From Bugulina stolonifera (taxonomy: Eukaryota > Bryozoa > Gymnolaemata > Cheilostomatida > Bugulidae): a stretch of 64,000 nt of DNA. The stretch is taken from contig OW285194.1 of NCBI GenBank assembly GCA_935421135.1, positions 14,965,376 through 15,029,375 on the forward strand. The letters run 5' to 3'. Under the pieces are notes generated by a model, which was not told the origin of the DNA, did no database searches, and saw nothing but the letters and a program-made list of their open reading frames with translations. This document shows, piece after piece, positions 31,875 through 44,765 of the stretch. A program made the translations under genes and the position numbers. How positions within the stretch are numbered: position 1 is the stretch's first letter; each line of letters opens with the position of its first letter.

Positions 31875-32793
31875 ACACTTACTGTTACTTACTACTTAGT
31901 GCACACATAATTACTGTTACTACTTAGTACATACATACTTACTGTTACTTGCTACTTAGTACATACTTACTGTTACTTACTACCTAGTGCACACATACTT
32001 ATTGTTACTTACTACTTAGTACATACATACTTACTGTTACTTACTACTTAGTACACACATACTTACTGTTACTTACTACTTAATACATACATACTTACTG
32101 TTACTTACCACTTAGTACATACATACTTGCTGTCACTTACTACTTAGTACATACATACTTACTGCTACTTACTACTTAGTATATACATACTTACAGTTAC
32201 TTACTACTTAGTACATACATACTTACTGTTACTTACTACTTAGTACATACATACTTACTGTTACTTGCTACTTAGTACATACTTACTGTTACTTACTACT
32301 TAGTACATACATACTGTTACTTACTACTTAGTACATACATACTTACTGTTACTTACTACATAGTACATACATACTTACTGTTACTTACTACTTAGTACAT
32401 ACATACTTACTATTACTACTTACTACTTAGTACACACATACATACTGTTACTTACTACTTAGTACATACATATATACTGTTACTTACTACTTAGTACATA
32501 CATACTTACTGTTCCTTACTACTCAGTACATACATACTTACTGTCACTTACTACTTCGTAAATATATACTTACTGTTACTTACTACTTAGTACATACATA
32601 CTTACTGTTACTTATTGCTTAGTACATACTTACTGTCACTTACTACTTCGTAAATATATACTTACTGTTACTTACTACTTAGTACATACATACTTACTGT
32701 TACTTATTGCTTAGTACATACGTACTTACTGTTACTTACTACTTAGTACATACATACTTACTGTTACTTACTACTTAGTACATACATACTTAC
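31875..32793. repeat. Expanded 32-bp array in copy 3 (about 28 units)
   Basis: Same unit as in copies 1 and 2, three times longer, running up to the Ig2 exon donor at 32788-32793. Sub-variants (ACTTCGTAAATATATACT) repeat as blocks. Confidence 0.92.
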
Positions 32794-33389
32794 TATACTC
32801 ATAGGTAGAGGCTGACTCAGTATTACTGGTACTACAGATAAAACTGAACTCTTCTCCCTCCACTATATTATCTTCTGGTGTTGTAATCAGTGTGAGGTCT
32901 TCTGGTGCAACTAAATTGTATAAAAATTACATGTTTGGTTAATAACAGTTGGATAATCGTTACCAGGTCTACTGTTCTATCACTACTGTAGATACTAGGA
33001 GTGATGCAGACCTTTGTGGCTCATATTGAGACAGGGATAAATTTACACAATGGAAAACATGGTTCAGTTTATATATGTAAACATATGAAAGTGAAAAAGT
33101 GGAGTATGTGTACTTGCACATAATTATGGCAACTCCGTCTGAGAATGTAATAATGGAATATGTTTATAAGCATGATTTGGTTGAGTTGTAATAGTGAAAT
33201 ATTTGATATTTGATATTAGACTGGTAAAGTCAACCCTGAGACATCACAACAGAATATAGAACTGCAATACCCATATAAATGCCTTTACTATAAGCATACT
33301 CTGCTATATATTTTAGTGCTTAGATACAGTCATGTATATGCTTTATGACAAGATAGACACCATAGCCTCTAGTCTCTTCTTATGAATGT

Positions 33390-34440
33390 GTACATACATT
33401 GTACATACATTGTAATTACATTGTACGTACATTGTACATACATTGTACGTACATTGTACATACATTGTACGTACATTGTACATACACTGTATGTACATTG
33501 TACGTACACTGTACGTACATTGTACGTACATTGTACGTACATTGTACGTACATTGTACGTGCATTGTACGTACATTGTACGTACATTGTACGTACATTGT
33601 ACGTACATTGTACGTACATTGTATGTACATTGTACGTACATTGTACGTACATTGTATGTACATTGTACGTACATTGTACGTACATTGTACGTACATTGTA
33701 CGTACACTGTACGTACATTGTCTGTACACTGTACGTACATTGTACGTGCATTGTACGTGCATTGTACGTACATTGTACGTGCATTGTACGTGCATTGTAC
33801 GTACATTGTACGTACATTGTACGTACATTGTACGTGCATTGTACGTACATTGTACGTGCATTGTACGTGCATTGTACGTGCATTGTACGTGCATTGTACG
33901 TACATTGTACGTGCATTGTACGTACATTGTACGTGCATTGTACGTACATTGTACGTACATTGTACGTACATTGTACGTACATTGTACGTACATTGTACGT
34001 ACATTGTACGTACATTGTACGTACATTGTACGTACATTGTACGTACATTGTACGTACATTGTACGTACATTGTACGTACATTGTACGTACATTGTACGTA
34101 CACTGTACGTACATTGTACGTACACTGTACGTACATTGTACGTACACTGTACGTACATTGTACGTACACTGTACGTACATTGTACGTACACTGTACGTAC
34201 ATTGTACGTACACTGTACGTACATTGTACGTACACTGTACGTACATTGTACGTACACTGTACGTACATTGTACGTACACTGTACGTACATTGTACGTACA
34301 CTGTACGTACATTGTACGTACATTGTACGTGCATTGTACATACATTGTACATGCATTGTACATACATTGTACATACATTGTACATACATTGTACATACAC
34401 TGTACATACATTGTACATACATTGTACATACATGTACATG
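33390..34440. repeat. 11-bp minisatellite, about 1.05 kb
   Basis: Unit TACATTGTACG with variants CATTG/CACTG and GTAC/GTGC/ATAC. It lies in the intron between Ig1 and Ig2 of copy 3. Because 11 is not a multiple of 3 and the unit makes no stop, long reading frames appear on both strands; they are artefacts. Confidence 0.95.
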
Positions 34441-35686
34441 TATATGACTTCCATGTATTAGCGTAGTTCCACTAACCTTTGATACTCGGAATGGTAACTT
34501 CAGTAGAGGGAACTGCTCCTACATCACCAGGTTGAAATCCTCTGCAGTAGAACTTCCCTCTTATAGAAGTATTAGTTAAGGTTACTTTTACTTCTAGACT
34601 AAACCCATCTGGCTTAGCAATAGCTATACAATAATCCTTGGTAATACTGGGACTCTCTATACCAGCAACTTCATTATTAACTGGTGCACCTCTGGTCCCC
34701 CAAATTCCTTCTACGTCTTTAGCACAACCAGATTTAGACACTGAACCTCCATCATGTATCAGGTCTAATATCCCTATATCAGTAAATCCACTAGCAGTGC
34801 AGGTAAATTTAATCTGATGATTGAGGTAGAAGTCTGGATAACCTTGTGATGTGTAACTGATGTTAACTACTTGTGCAGCTACAACTGTAAGAATAACAAA
34901 TACATGTACATAATATTATAGCAATCGGCTTGGAAAAGCATGATCTACACTTTATAATGGTTTATATGTGCATTTACTTTGTATGTGCATACTAAAGAGC
35001 TATGTACATTTGCATGTTGTATGATGTGATTCTTCTCATCAAATTCCATATTATTATATTTCCTAAATTGTACATACCACAGCTATTTCTAAATCCCAAG
35101 AACCAGTATAGCTTAGATTTATGTGATGTTTTTAGAAAAAATAGTTAGTTGCGCATAGTATATGCTATACAACATGTATACATTTATTAGAGGGCTTTAT
35201 ATACTTGTTTACATGTCATATATTTACTTGCAAGAGAATCTATGTATGAACAGCCAATGACTTGTTTCCACATGTACTAAGATAGTCCATCTTTGACTGG
35301 GGTGTTATACAAAGTATGACCAAACCTATTACACAGCAAGATGACCGTAGAAGAAGGTCTGGTTCAGTACACAAGTATAACTCACCATTGGATGTGAGTG
35401 GTTAATGTGTCTTTCTGTTGTGCTAGATGTTTAGGTGCTTTGGGGTCAAACCCCAGAAGCAAATGATTCATTTCGACAGATGTGAAACTTGGTCTCTGGC
35501 TGATCATTAAGAAAATCATCACAAGTACATGTATGATTGATGAAACACCTGAGAGTAGCTGTAGAACCTGACTTGTAGAGTGCCCTTCCTATTATATAGA
35601 GTGATATTATACTAAGAGATGAAACACTTACCTGGAACTGAAGCTATTAAATACAGTAGAATCTTTATCAAACAGGGAATAACCAT

Positions 35687-36976
35687 TCTCCTGTAAATAT
35701 ACAATTTATAAGAATTAACTCTATTAAATTTCGAATAAGAATATTATACTTGTTACAGCATATGTGTACGTGTGATACACTTAAATTGGAGCTAAATAGC
35801 TACATGTAAATAGTGTTGTTATAGTACAATGTATATACATGTAACATCCACATTCCTACTGTATACATATGTTAATCACTACAATATACTGTGTTATACT
35901 ACATAATGATCTCTGTAGTAGACATTGTGTCGCTACACACCTATCTCCACAATACATGTATTACTACACACCTATAACTGCAGTATACTTACAGTAGTGT
36001 ATCACTCCCTGGACTCAGCTTAGAGCACAATATACAATGTACTAGTCAGTGCTAACACTTATAATAATAGAATAGCGATGTTGTTATTATAAACGCTGTC
36101 AAAACCTTCCATTTATGTTCTATACTATAATATTATTGAGTGTGCAATGAGTTCAACTCAACTCTCTATAATTTTATTATGACAACCATAGAGGTAATAC
36201 GGGCCTCTTGACATGCAGTAAGCAGTACCAACAGTAGTACAAGTTAGTCATGGTATATATGCATATACTGTACAACTACTAACTGTTTTACTATTCTACT
36301 CACAGAAGAAGGTAGAATGTTACAATTTATGTCAAAGAGCCTGTGCTCCCTTTTTGCTTGTAATAACATTATAGAGTTGAGTCTACAAGGAGTGTTTTGA
36401 TTTAAATTATGTAAGTCATGTATTGCACTGACCTCAGCTGTACATACTAGAATGTTATTATGTTAGGTTGTGGAGTTGCTCTCTCTTTTCAGTGGTTCCT
36501 TTCAAGGTGAGGGAGGATAACTTCCATCAAAGGGAATAGATACTATCAGCAATCAGTCAGCTTCAACTAACCGTCATTGCAGTGTTTGCTAAATTGTACA
36601 GTCACTGCTCCCAAATAGTATTACATAGTTAGTGTTGTTCTCAATAAAACATAAATATTTTAAGTATTTCAGCTTTTTTATTATTGATATACATAAAACA
36701 TACTTCAAGGAGCCCCAGTAAAATGCAATTGCTTTATATACCCATTAGAATTCTAAGAAATAGATAATATTATGATACTGCATAGATGCTCATGAGCTAC
36801 TATTAGGTCAGTATTATTTTTGTCAGCAGGGCTTGGTACTGTACATGGTACGTTGTACACTATGAAAACATATCAAATAGCAATAATATTTGCAGAGAAC
36901 TGAGAAGCAGCCTGTATAGATGCGCGAATCACATAAGTATAATCTAGCACTGCTGACTACAGGACAAGTAGACAAG
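35687..36976. other. Intergenic between Ig copy 3 and the small membrane gene
   Basis: 5' flank of copy 3 (to about 36300), then AT-rich sequence. GTTGTGGAGTTGCTCTCTC at about 36470 recurs at 29009. No gene. Confidence 0.5.
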
Positions 36977-38826
36977 TTAGCTTGCTCCAGGGGGTCCATT
37001 ACCACATCCTGTTGTGCAGCTACACACCGGCTCACAGTTCCCTCCGCCTATGCCAGGGTTTCCATTGACCTGCTGTAGAGATAAAAACACAGGAGTTATC
37101 TGCACTTATCTGCAATTAATCTTGGCTAGCAGTAGTCTTGGACTGTTTACTTAACTACATGTACATATTCATTTATATTTATGTGAGAACCTACATATCC
37201 ACGTATCCATACCTGTCCAAAAGATATTGTAAACATTTTCATTTGCTTAGATTGTATTTGTAAACTCTACTCAGCGTATTATTGAATTTTGTTTCTAAAA
37301 TTTTGACAGTTCATAGACTTGTAAAAGTAAATTGATAACATGCCATACTATGCATGTATAATACTACTATGTGCGCCACTCACCATTTTCTCTATGTTCT
37401 TCTCTCTCTACAACAGCAAGTGAAGCATTAAATTAAATTATTGTAGCTAAACGCTGTGCTCTATATTATAATGATCCATAGACATAGACATATACATAGA
37501 CATGTACATAGACATAGACATATACATTGTACATGTAGGTACAATGTGAAAACACATTGCCTTACATAAGCGTAACCCTGTGATGTAGTATACAATGTAC
37601 ATAGTATAATGTGCAATGTACGTGTACTACATGTATATGTCGTAATAATCCTAATACACTGTTGATTATATATTTCTTACGGAGTAGGCTGTGGTAACAG
37701 CACCATACTTGCCAAGGAGCAGGAGCAAAAAATCTGGACTTTTTGGCGCAAAATCCCTGGACACGCACCAGAATCCCCGGACATAGTTTGGGTGTACGTT
37801 ATTTGAAGGAAATCTTTCACTGAAAATTATCAATTTTAGTATTATTTAGTAGCTTGTAAGATACTTTCTTCAATGTAATGGCTTATTTTGCGTTGTATCT
37901 TGTGTTTTATGAGGTTTGGTAACATTTTCACCATAGATAAAAAATCAGGACAGCTGGAAAATTAGTAGGAACAGGCTCAAGAACGAGGGGGTGTCCTGAC
38001 AAAATCTGGACACTTGGCAAGTATGTACAGCACTCAGTCACATAGCAATAAACTATTGACTAAGTTGGTGTTGTCCTCTCTCCATTTGACAGAGAGAGGA
38101 TAACTTTAGTAACAAAATATCATGGAGATAGAATAATATATTCTTTATATTATAAAGAGAGAAGACAACTTTATTGTTATACTGCATCTCACTCAGGCTT
38201 TGTTTCTACTAAATCTATCCAATTCGGTGTTTCAATGGGCCTCCATGAGGAAATACTTGGATGCCAATATTAAATAAAATCTAAATTAGCACTGAGTCAG
38301 GTCATACAGGTACCAGTGTCTACACAATGTGACACTGCCACAGTTTATTAATAGTATTGGCATAGAAAACAATATGTTGAGGCACCCAGTGTTTCAACAA
38401 TGAGGCAAAACTAAGCAAAATACAGTAGTCTACTCAAGTATTCACTTGCTCACTATGTATGTACTTATGCTCAAGGATGGGAAACGTAGAAATTAGAAGC
38501 TGTAGCCCCATTAATTTTCATGTAATGTAGTCAGTCCAGCCTACAAGTAAATGTTTGGTGCTGGATGTATGCATGTGCTACAATGCTGTTTCAACTGCTA
38601 GTGACTTTGTAAATTAGATTGAAATGGTGAAAGTACTTACCAAAGAGGGGGGCCCAACGACACCCCCACACAAGCAAGGTGTAAGACTGACTTTATCCGA
38701 GACCCACAACCAGGTTATAAAGCATGATTGTCCAATCAGCAACAGTGTGACAATGACAGCAAAGTACTTGAGACAAGAGCTGGTGTTTCTCCTGTGGTAG
38801 AGTTTAGGGTCTTCTGGTGTTTCCAT
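36977..38826 (-). CDS. Small type II membrane protein, subfamily A member 2
   Basis: Three phase-0 exons: 38826-38641 (62 codons), 37407-37384 (8 codons, REKNIEKM) and 37072-36977, giving 101 residues. The N-terminal cytosolic tail (METPEDPKLYHRRN) is followed by the anchor KYFAVIVTLLLIGQSCFITW and LWVSDKV. The last exon is Gly-rich with GGGNCEPVCSCTTGCG, a variant of the family's C-x3-C-x3-C with one extra Cys. There is no cleavable signal peptide; the charge pattern suggests N-in/C-out. Intron 1 holds a MITE. Function unknown. Confidence 0.75.
37704..38025. mobile_element. hAT-like MITE (322 bp)
   Basis: TIR CATACTTGCCAAG / CTTGGCAAGTATG, flanked by AACAGCAC and TACAGCAC (7 of 8 identical). 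In intron 1 of the small membrane gene. Confidence 0.75.
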
Positions 38827-39272
38827 CCTCTTCTTGAAAAGCAGAACTTACAGCCTACTAGAACACAGTACAGATACCAACCACCTTTACTGAGGTAACA
38901 GTAGGCTCTGATGGTAGAATAACAATTATAATTATTACAAAGGTTGTATGTTGTTACACTCTACAAATCAAAACATGACTAGTGATTTGACAGATGCAAA
39001 TTCCTGGAAACAATTAATTTTCCCAGCTGGTATTTAACCTCTGAACTTACCAATATTTATAGATATTACATCATTATACAGTTTTACTGCTACTGTATTT
39101 ATAATAACATTGTTCACTACTTGTTCCATCACTATTATAACAGTAGTCACTATACTTGCTATATTGACAGACATGAATGTTTGAAATAGTAAATGAATTG
39201 TATGCCAGACCCCAGATGATTTTCATTTGCTTATTACCCCATATGCAATTCTTTTGTTTTAGTACCACTGTA
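38827..39272. other. Intergenic
   Basis: AT-rich. No gene recognised. Confidence 0.4.
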
Positions 39273-39364
39273 CTCGACCAATGACCATGTAACTTTTTAT
39301 CAAGAGAAGACGGCTGCAATTAAGTTGGCAGCACCAGCCCTGGAACTTACTGATCACCCCCCCC
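39273..39364 (-). mobile_element. End fragment of a mariner-like element
   Basis: AATGACCATGT...TTAAGTTGGCAGCACCAG...CCTGGAACTTACTGATC matches in order the right end of the mariner at 51564-52536. A C-rich run follows at 39357-39378. Confidence 0.65.
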
Positions 39365-39646
39365 CTCCCCCTCCCCCCTCATATACTGTAAATAATTCCA
39401 CAGGGTAAAAGGATAAAATTATATTCAGTTCAAACTCCCAGAATGTAACAAACAGTAGACACTAAACATTGCAGTAAACTGATTGCAGCATCAACAGTTT
39501 TTCCTCATTAAAATGCTATAAAAACATCATTGTTATGTTGTGTATCATGCAGATTCTCCAGTGTAGGTAGTAAGTAACAAGTCTTTGAATATTCTTCTAC
39601 AGCAGTCTATGGTGTGACATTAAACTATTTCCTGTTTAGCCAGCGG

Positions 39647-41004
39647 CTATCTCCACATACTTCCACAGACGGTTCTACAGGAGATTCCACATCTACCGCC
39701 ACCAATTCCAGTCGGTATATGTGTTTCTTTACAGGCACAGCATTCCCTAATAGGGGTTCCTACTGATATGTCCTACAAGGTTCATAAACAACCTGTTGAG
39801 AACTTTGGTTAGTGGTTGTACCAGATCTTTATAATATATTATCAAGGTCTATTCGATTCAATTCCAGTGTCAGGTTCAAAACGTATTTACATATAAAATA
39901 TCCAATCGCGCTACATGTACATGTACATGTAGCGCGAATCAATGTGCTTGTTACAATAATCATGTAATAAAATATTTAGTACATAGTACAACAAATAAAA
40001 GCAGCTCAGTATAGATACATATGTACAGTAGATGAGTGGTAAAGGGACATTTCAAAAAAGACAGTTCGAAACAGGATGTTTCACAACTGGACAGTTCGAA
40101 AGTGTGTAGACTACATTTTAGAAGAAGACAATGTGCAGATAACTAATTTTAACTAATTAAATAAAAAAATAACATTAAAAATAAAAATTAATTAAAATCT
40201 GGTGGTTGGGGCTTGGGGTTAGGCGTTTCAAACTGTCCAGTGTTGAACTGTCCACTTTCAAAACGTCCTGTTTCAAACTGTCTCTTTCGAACTGTCCCAC
40301 ATTCGTAGATGAGTACATGTGGATCAGTATGGGTATTATAATCAATGAGTTTTCTAAACACTTACTTGTAAACTTAGACTTCTCTTCACCACTTCTTCCT
40401 GTAAATAGACCATAGCCTGTGTTCCAACCATGTAATGTACCCTATTATTCTACATAGTATGACAGTACATGTATGTAGGCCTACTGTTCCAACATCTATG
40501 AAGCTAATACATCACAGTACATGATTGCACTGTAGGACTATACTGTGCCAATGCTACTGTCACAGTCTAAGCTGCCTGTAGTGCTATGGTAAACATGTCA
40601 TTTATTTTTTAGGAAATAATAAACTTCTGCGGAAGGAATCTTTCACCCTGCTTTATAATTTTATTAATTTTCAAATTGTCCAGTAAGCTATATTAACACA
40701 TGCCCAATTCTCTAAGAAAGAGCTGTCTAGATTAGAACCATTCCTTTCTAGTTCTGCTGACATCACAATGTACATTGTATACAACACTCACCTTCTGTGG
40801 AAATTCCACCTTGGAGTTACATGTTGTGATGCTGATTTTATCTGTAGCCCACAGCCAACCAATAAAACAAGTCTGTCCAATCAAAAGAAGCGTTACAACG
40901 GCAGCAAAGTATTGGAGAAGTAAACCAGACCGTCTCTGAGATCTCTGGTAGAGTTTGCTGTCAGATAAAGTTTCCATTTCTTCTTCCGATGACTTGAACT
41001 GCAT
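39647..41004 (-). CDS. Small type II membrane protein, subfamily A member 3
   Basis: Three phase-0 exons: 41004-40792 (71 codons), 40398-40366 (11 codons, EEVVKRSLSLQ) and 39772-39647 (41 codons plus stop), 123 residues. Anchor QYFAAVVTLLLIGQTCFIGW, then LWATDKI. The ectodomain ends GIGGGRCGISCRTVCGSMWR, the clearest C-x3-C-x3-C of the family, and has an extra CCACK upstream. VKRS in exon 2 is a possible dibasic processing site. A foldback element lies in intron 2. Function unknown. Confidence 0.8.
39906..39937. repeat. Perfect 32-bp palindrome
   Basis: Arms TCGCGCTACATGTACA and its exact complement, with no spacer. Upstream of the last exon of the gene at 39647-41004, in its intron. Confidence 0.9.
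40044..40298. mobile_element. Foldback-type MITE (255 bp)
   Basis: Both ends carry the repeated module GACAGTTCGAAA / TTTCGAACTGTC within imperfect inverted arms of about 60 bases. Ends GGGACA / TGTCCC. Confidence 0.7.
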
Positions 41005-41316
41005 TGTAAGACATGTGCCGTGTAACAGTGGCAAGTTAGTGATGTAAACACAAGAACCTAACAAGTACACTATAATGAGAGCAGTTGGAAGTAATGGAAG
41101 ATTTTATTGGGAAAACTACAGATACATACATGTATATACTCAATATTATACTACACTGTAAGTACATATCAACTGGAATTGTATGTACATACCTGGTTAC
41201 TCAATGCTAGCAGTTCTGGAGGACACTATCTGGGTAGTCTCTCTCTCTCTCTTCACTAACAGTAGTATTGTTGAGCTTAGAACAGGCTGAGCTGACAAAC
41301 CTGACTGACAGCTTCA

Positions 41317-41324
41317 GTTTATAT
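41317..41324 (-). promoter_or_regulatory. Possible TATA box of the 39647-41004 gene
   Basis: GATATAAAC on the minus strand, about 315 bases upstream of the ATG. There may be a 5' UTR intron. Weak evidence. Confidence 0.3.
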
Positions 41325-43185
41325 CCTGGTTGTGTCTACCACACAGTAGCTCTGTTTAGTTCACAGTCTAATGAAATAGCAGCTAATACACTGATTGGCT
41401 TGTTTTTGACTGTCAAGTCCAACATAATGTAAACAAGTGTGACAGGCTTTACTTGGTATGAATGTGTGTACTCGAGTTGTACAGCTAACAACATAACAAT
41501 CAAACATATACAATGTAGTCTCTAATGTGATTACACAAGGAGGTAGTCAGCAGTTTTCTACAACATTACAATATAAATAAATGCATAACATAGCACATTG
41601 TATGCACCTATAAATTACCATATAGTGCTAGGATCTATGACATAGAATGAATGGGATTATTACATTATTTCTGCCTGTTAACATCTGCACAGGATATTCA
41701 TGCAGCATATAAGCAAAATTTTTTAATCGTGAAAGTTGAGAGCTTAGGCTAGCTTGATCAGATATATTTCCATGTTCATTTCTTGGAGGATGGAAGACTG
41801 TGCTCTATAGCTTAAACAACAACAACTGTGCCACTTGAGTTTATTGCACGCACTATTAATAGTTTTACTCAATTATTCTATTCTATTGTATATTATTATC
41901 AACATATTGATGTATCTACGGACAACAGAGCAAGCACAACTCCAGAAACAGGAATTCAACAAGCATAGGATTATTTATTCCAGGCTAGATAATGTGCTTT
42001 ACACAGTCATGTACAATGATAATATTATCATTGGTCATGTATATTTTTGTATTTTTATTATTTGTTTATTTGCTCAACATGGTCTAGTATCCCAATCATC
42101 CATCCTGTTTGTACTGTGCTACGGAAGTCAGTGTAAGATCAGAAAGTCAGGCACAATATTTTTATTATAAATGAGGGAGTGAGTCACTACAATGTAAACA
42201 TAAATATTTATAATAAAATTCATCAAAGTAGACTGTAGAACCAAATTCACTATTTGTAACCATAAGGGGTGGCTGACCATCCGGCCCTACCTTAGTATCA
42301 CCTAAGGTAGAACCTGCAATAAGGTTACTGAGAATTACACAAACTGTCAATGTCATTTACATAATAACATAACATTGAGCAATCACATTATAATTATAAC
42401 ATATAGTATGGTTGGTATACCAGGAACTATTAATTACTGCCAGTACTTGAAATATAAAACAAATGTAACAAAGGAGTGGAAATCATCCAACAACAATTCA
42501 TCATGGATGATGAAACAGATGAAATACTAGTAGGAGGGGTTATTTATAGTGCATTCCCACATCAAATTACAGACACTTGTAATGCTGTAGGATCAGTTTG
42601 GAAATGCTAATTAACTACATGGTAAAGGTTGGCAACCCTCCCCTCCCCTAATTATTCATTACTTGTATAACAAAAACTAAGTGACTTATCACTATTATAC
42701 ACATACATTGTATATTCTGATAAATTCTGGTAAATTTTCATACATGAGATATCAAACTTACTTGTTTTATAGTAGTACCTTTATGATTTATTTGACTGTA
42801 CATGTAGGCCTACACTACACCATTTGCATACAATGCTGTCACCTCATATTTGATTGTACTTGTACATGTATAATAGGCCATTCACATACAGTGCTGTCAT
42901 GATTTATTTGATTGTATATGATTGTATACTAAACCATTTGCATACAGTAGTACCATAATATTATTGAGATAAAACACCAGCAGATCTAGAAGCAGATAAT
43001 ATTACAATAAACTATAATCAACTATATTATATCGTAGGTAATACATACATCATATATCATAGGTGATACATACATTGTATATCGTAGGTAATACCAGTAA
43101 CTCTGATACACAAAATATACCAGTATAAAACTTTATTACTTTATCTCGAAACTCAAAGTTCGGTGTTACCAGGGCACGCAAGTTT
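41325..43185. other. Intergenic, no gene recognised
   Basis: AT-rich. A minus-strand ORF at 42165-42356 begins with a hydrophobic stretch (MTLTVCVILSNLIAG) but has no homologue here and no splice context, so it is not called. Confidence 0.4.
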
Positions 43186-43891
43186 CTAGACTCTTAGCCT
43201 GGCGTTACCTGAGCACACATTTCTACAAATGTACCTACAATTACCACCAGATACAATAGGATCCTCCTTGTCTATGTTACTTATATCTGCTTTTACAGCT
43301 TGTCCAACTCTTCTCTTCTCCAGCACCTATGTATCAAACAAAAAGCATTTCTGGTTTGGCTGGTCCTCAGTCTATTCTTTTAGTCAGACTACAGGCTACA
43401 CTGTCTCAGCAGCGTCATTTGTATTATACTCGTATATTATCAGTATTCTGAGTTGGCTCCCCTTGACATTAGCAATCTTCCTATGTTCTCAAGTCACCAA
43501 ATATAGTGTGAGTTTCAGAAGTAGAGAAATTAAACTGTCTTTCCTATGTATTGACTGGCTCTAACCCTAATTACAAAACAAGGATCTAAGGCTATTCAAA
43601 TTTCTGCACTTGGCAGCATGTATATATATATATTATAATTACTACGTTTAGACATACATGCCCATTAGTTCCGCCATTATTTGTCACAGCCTGAGGTTCC
43701 TGTATTAGATTGATCCCATCTGAGTGTGGCTGTAGATCCACCCTGTCTGATACCCATAGCCATGTTAGGAAACTAGACTGTATAATAAGTAGAGCTGCTA
43801 GTATAACAGCAAGGTAGAAGAATACAGGTGAAGTTCTGAATCCTTTAGACTTGTGTGTCTTTAATTGAGTGTAGGTTTTCTCTGCGGCCAT
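43186..43891 (-). CDS. Small type II membrane protein, subfamily B member 1
   Basis: Two exons: 43891-43658 (78 codons, donor GTATGT) and 43326-43186 (46 codons plus stop), phase 0, 124 residues. Tail MAAEKTYTQLKTHKSKGF, anchor VFFYLAVILAALLIIQSSFL, then TWLWVSDRV. Exon 2 starts VLEKRR (basic, possible convertase site) and carries SGGNCRYICRNVCSGN near the end: C-x3-C-x3-C. An odd number of Cys could favour disulphide dimers. Nearest relatives are the three genes to its right. Function unknown. Confidence 0.82.
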
Positions 43892-44765
43892 CTTGTTTCT
43901 CTCTCAAATTCTTTTATTCCAAACAACCCTAGAATAATAATAAGTAGGTAGTTGGCGATGGTGCAGATGTAGCTTTAGTCTAAATAGCTTGCATTCAGCT
44001 ATCATACATGTAGGTTCTACCAAACAGTAGCATAAAAACACACAATTCTAATAAAATTTTGCTTTGCAAGTGGCTACAGCTGAAAATAATCCGATAGCAA
44101 AGCTATTCTAATGCACATGCACTTATTCTGGGTTGAGGAATGTATAGTTAGCCCCAAGTAACTATCTATGTGTAGATATAGTATAATGTACATGTGTATT
44201 TACCTTTCTCCAGTCTCTATTGCTCTATGTGTCTAGCAGACTAGCAGTACCTTGGGATACCTCAGGATTTATACTAGAATTACACCAATGAATTTTTTTA
44301 TTAAATTTGTTACAGGCCATCCTGATACACTCACTGTGATTGGCTAGCAATTCAGTTATCCTTCACTGAGCTAGTAATAGATTAAATCATGTAGGCAAAA
44401 CGCAGACTTGGGTCTAAACAAGGAATCAATAACTGTGATCAATGCACATGTACCTTTATTATCACAAATAAATAATTCAGAATTAACACGCTTTACAATA
44501 TAATACTAATCTATAATTATGTACATTGTACTGGGATTAAGAATATTGCATGTGTATATTTATGCCGATTTTTATTCACATCAAAAGTCTGTGACACACA
44601 TGTACATGTACAATAGGACTAGTTAATCAAGTAAACTAATAATGACTAGAATGCCTAGAATGTATACATTAAACTGCTTATGTGTATGCTACCTACATGG
44701 CAATATCTACTGAAAATCTACTCTTTATGCCATTGCTGACATAGTACATGTGACAGTCATGTATA
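43892..44765. other. 5' flank of the 43.9-kb gene
   Basis: A possible TATA (GTATAAAT on the minus strand, 44267-44274) lies 380 bases upstream of the ATG. No gene. Confidence 0.35.

Larger units (their letters stand above)
31573..35686 (-). pseudogene. Ig-superfamily receptor, copy 3, 3'-truncated
   Basis: Exons: signal peptide 35686-35632; Ig1 34884-34477 (136 codons, complete, both Cys); Ig2 first half 32910-32794 (one codon shorter than copy 2); Ig2 second half 31710-31573. All are in frame with good splice sites. The exons for Ig3, the membrane helix and the whole tail are missing. Instead an LTR (29852-31447) lies next to the flank that normally holds the last exon. A truncated secreted product is possible if a new 3' end is used, so 'pseudogene' is a judgement. 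Confidence 0.72.

Noticed and set aside
33343..34466. Long open reading frames of 334-361 residues on both strands
   Set aside because: They are the 11-bp minisatellite read in every frame (YVQCTYNVRTM, VHCTYIVRTL repeats); no composition or splice support for a gene.
41835..42170. 111-codon hydrophobic ORF
   Set aside because: AT-rich sequence translates to Ile/Leu/Tyr runs by chance; no motif or homologue visible.
42165..42356. Small secreted-peptide ORF (MTLTVCVILSN start)
   Set aside because: Single 63-codon frame with no paralogue, splice context or composition signal; could be chance.
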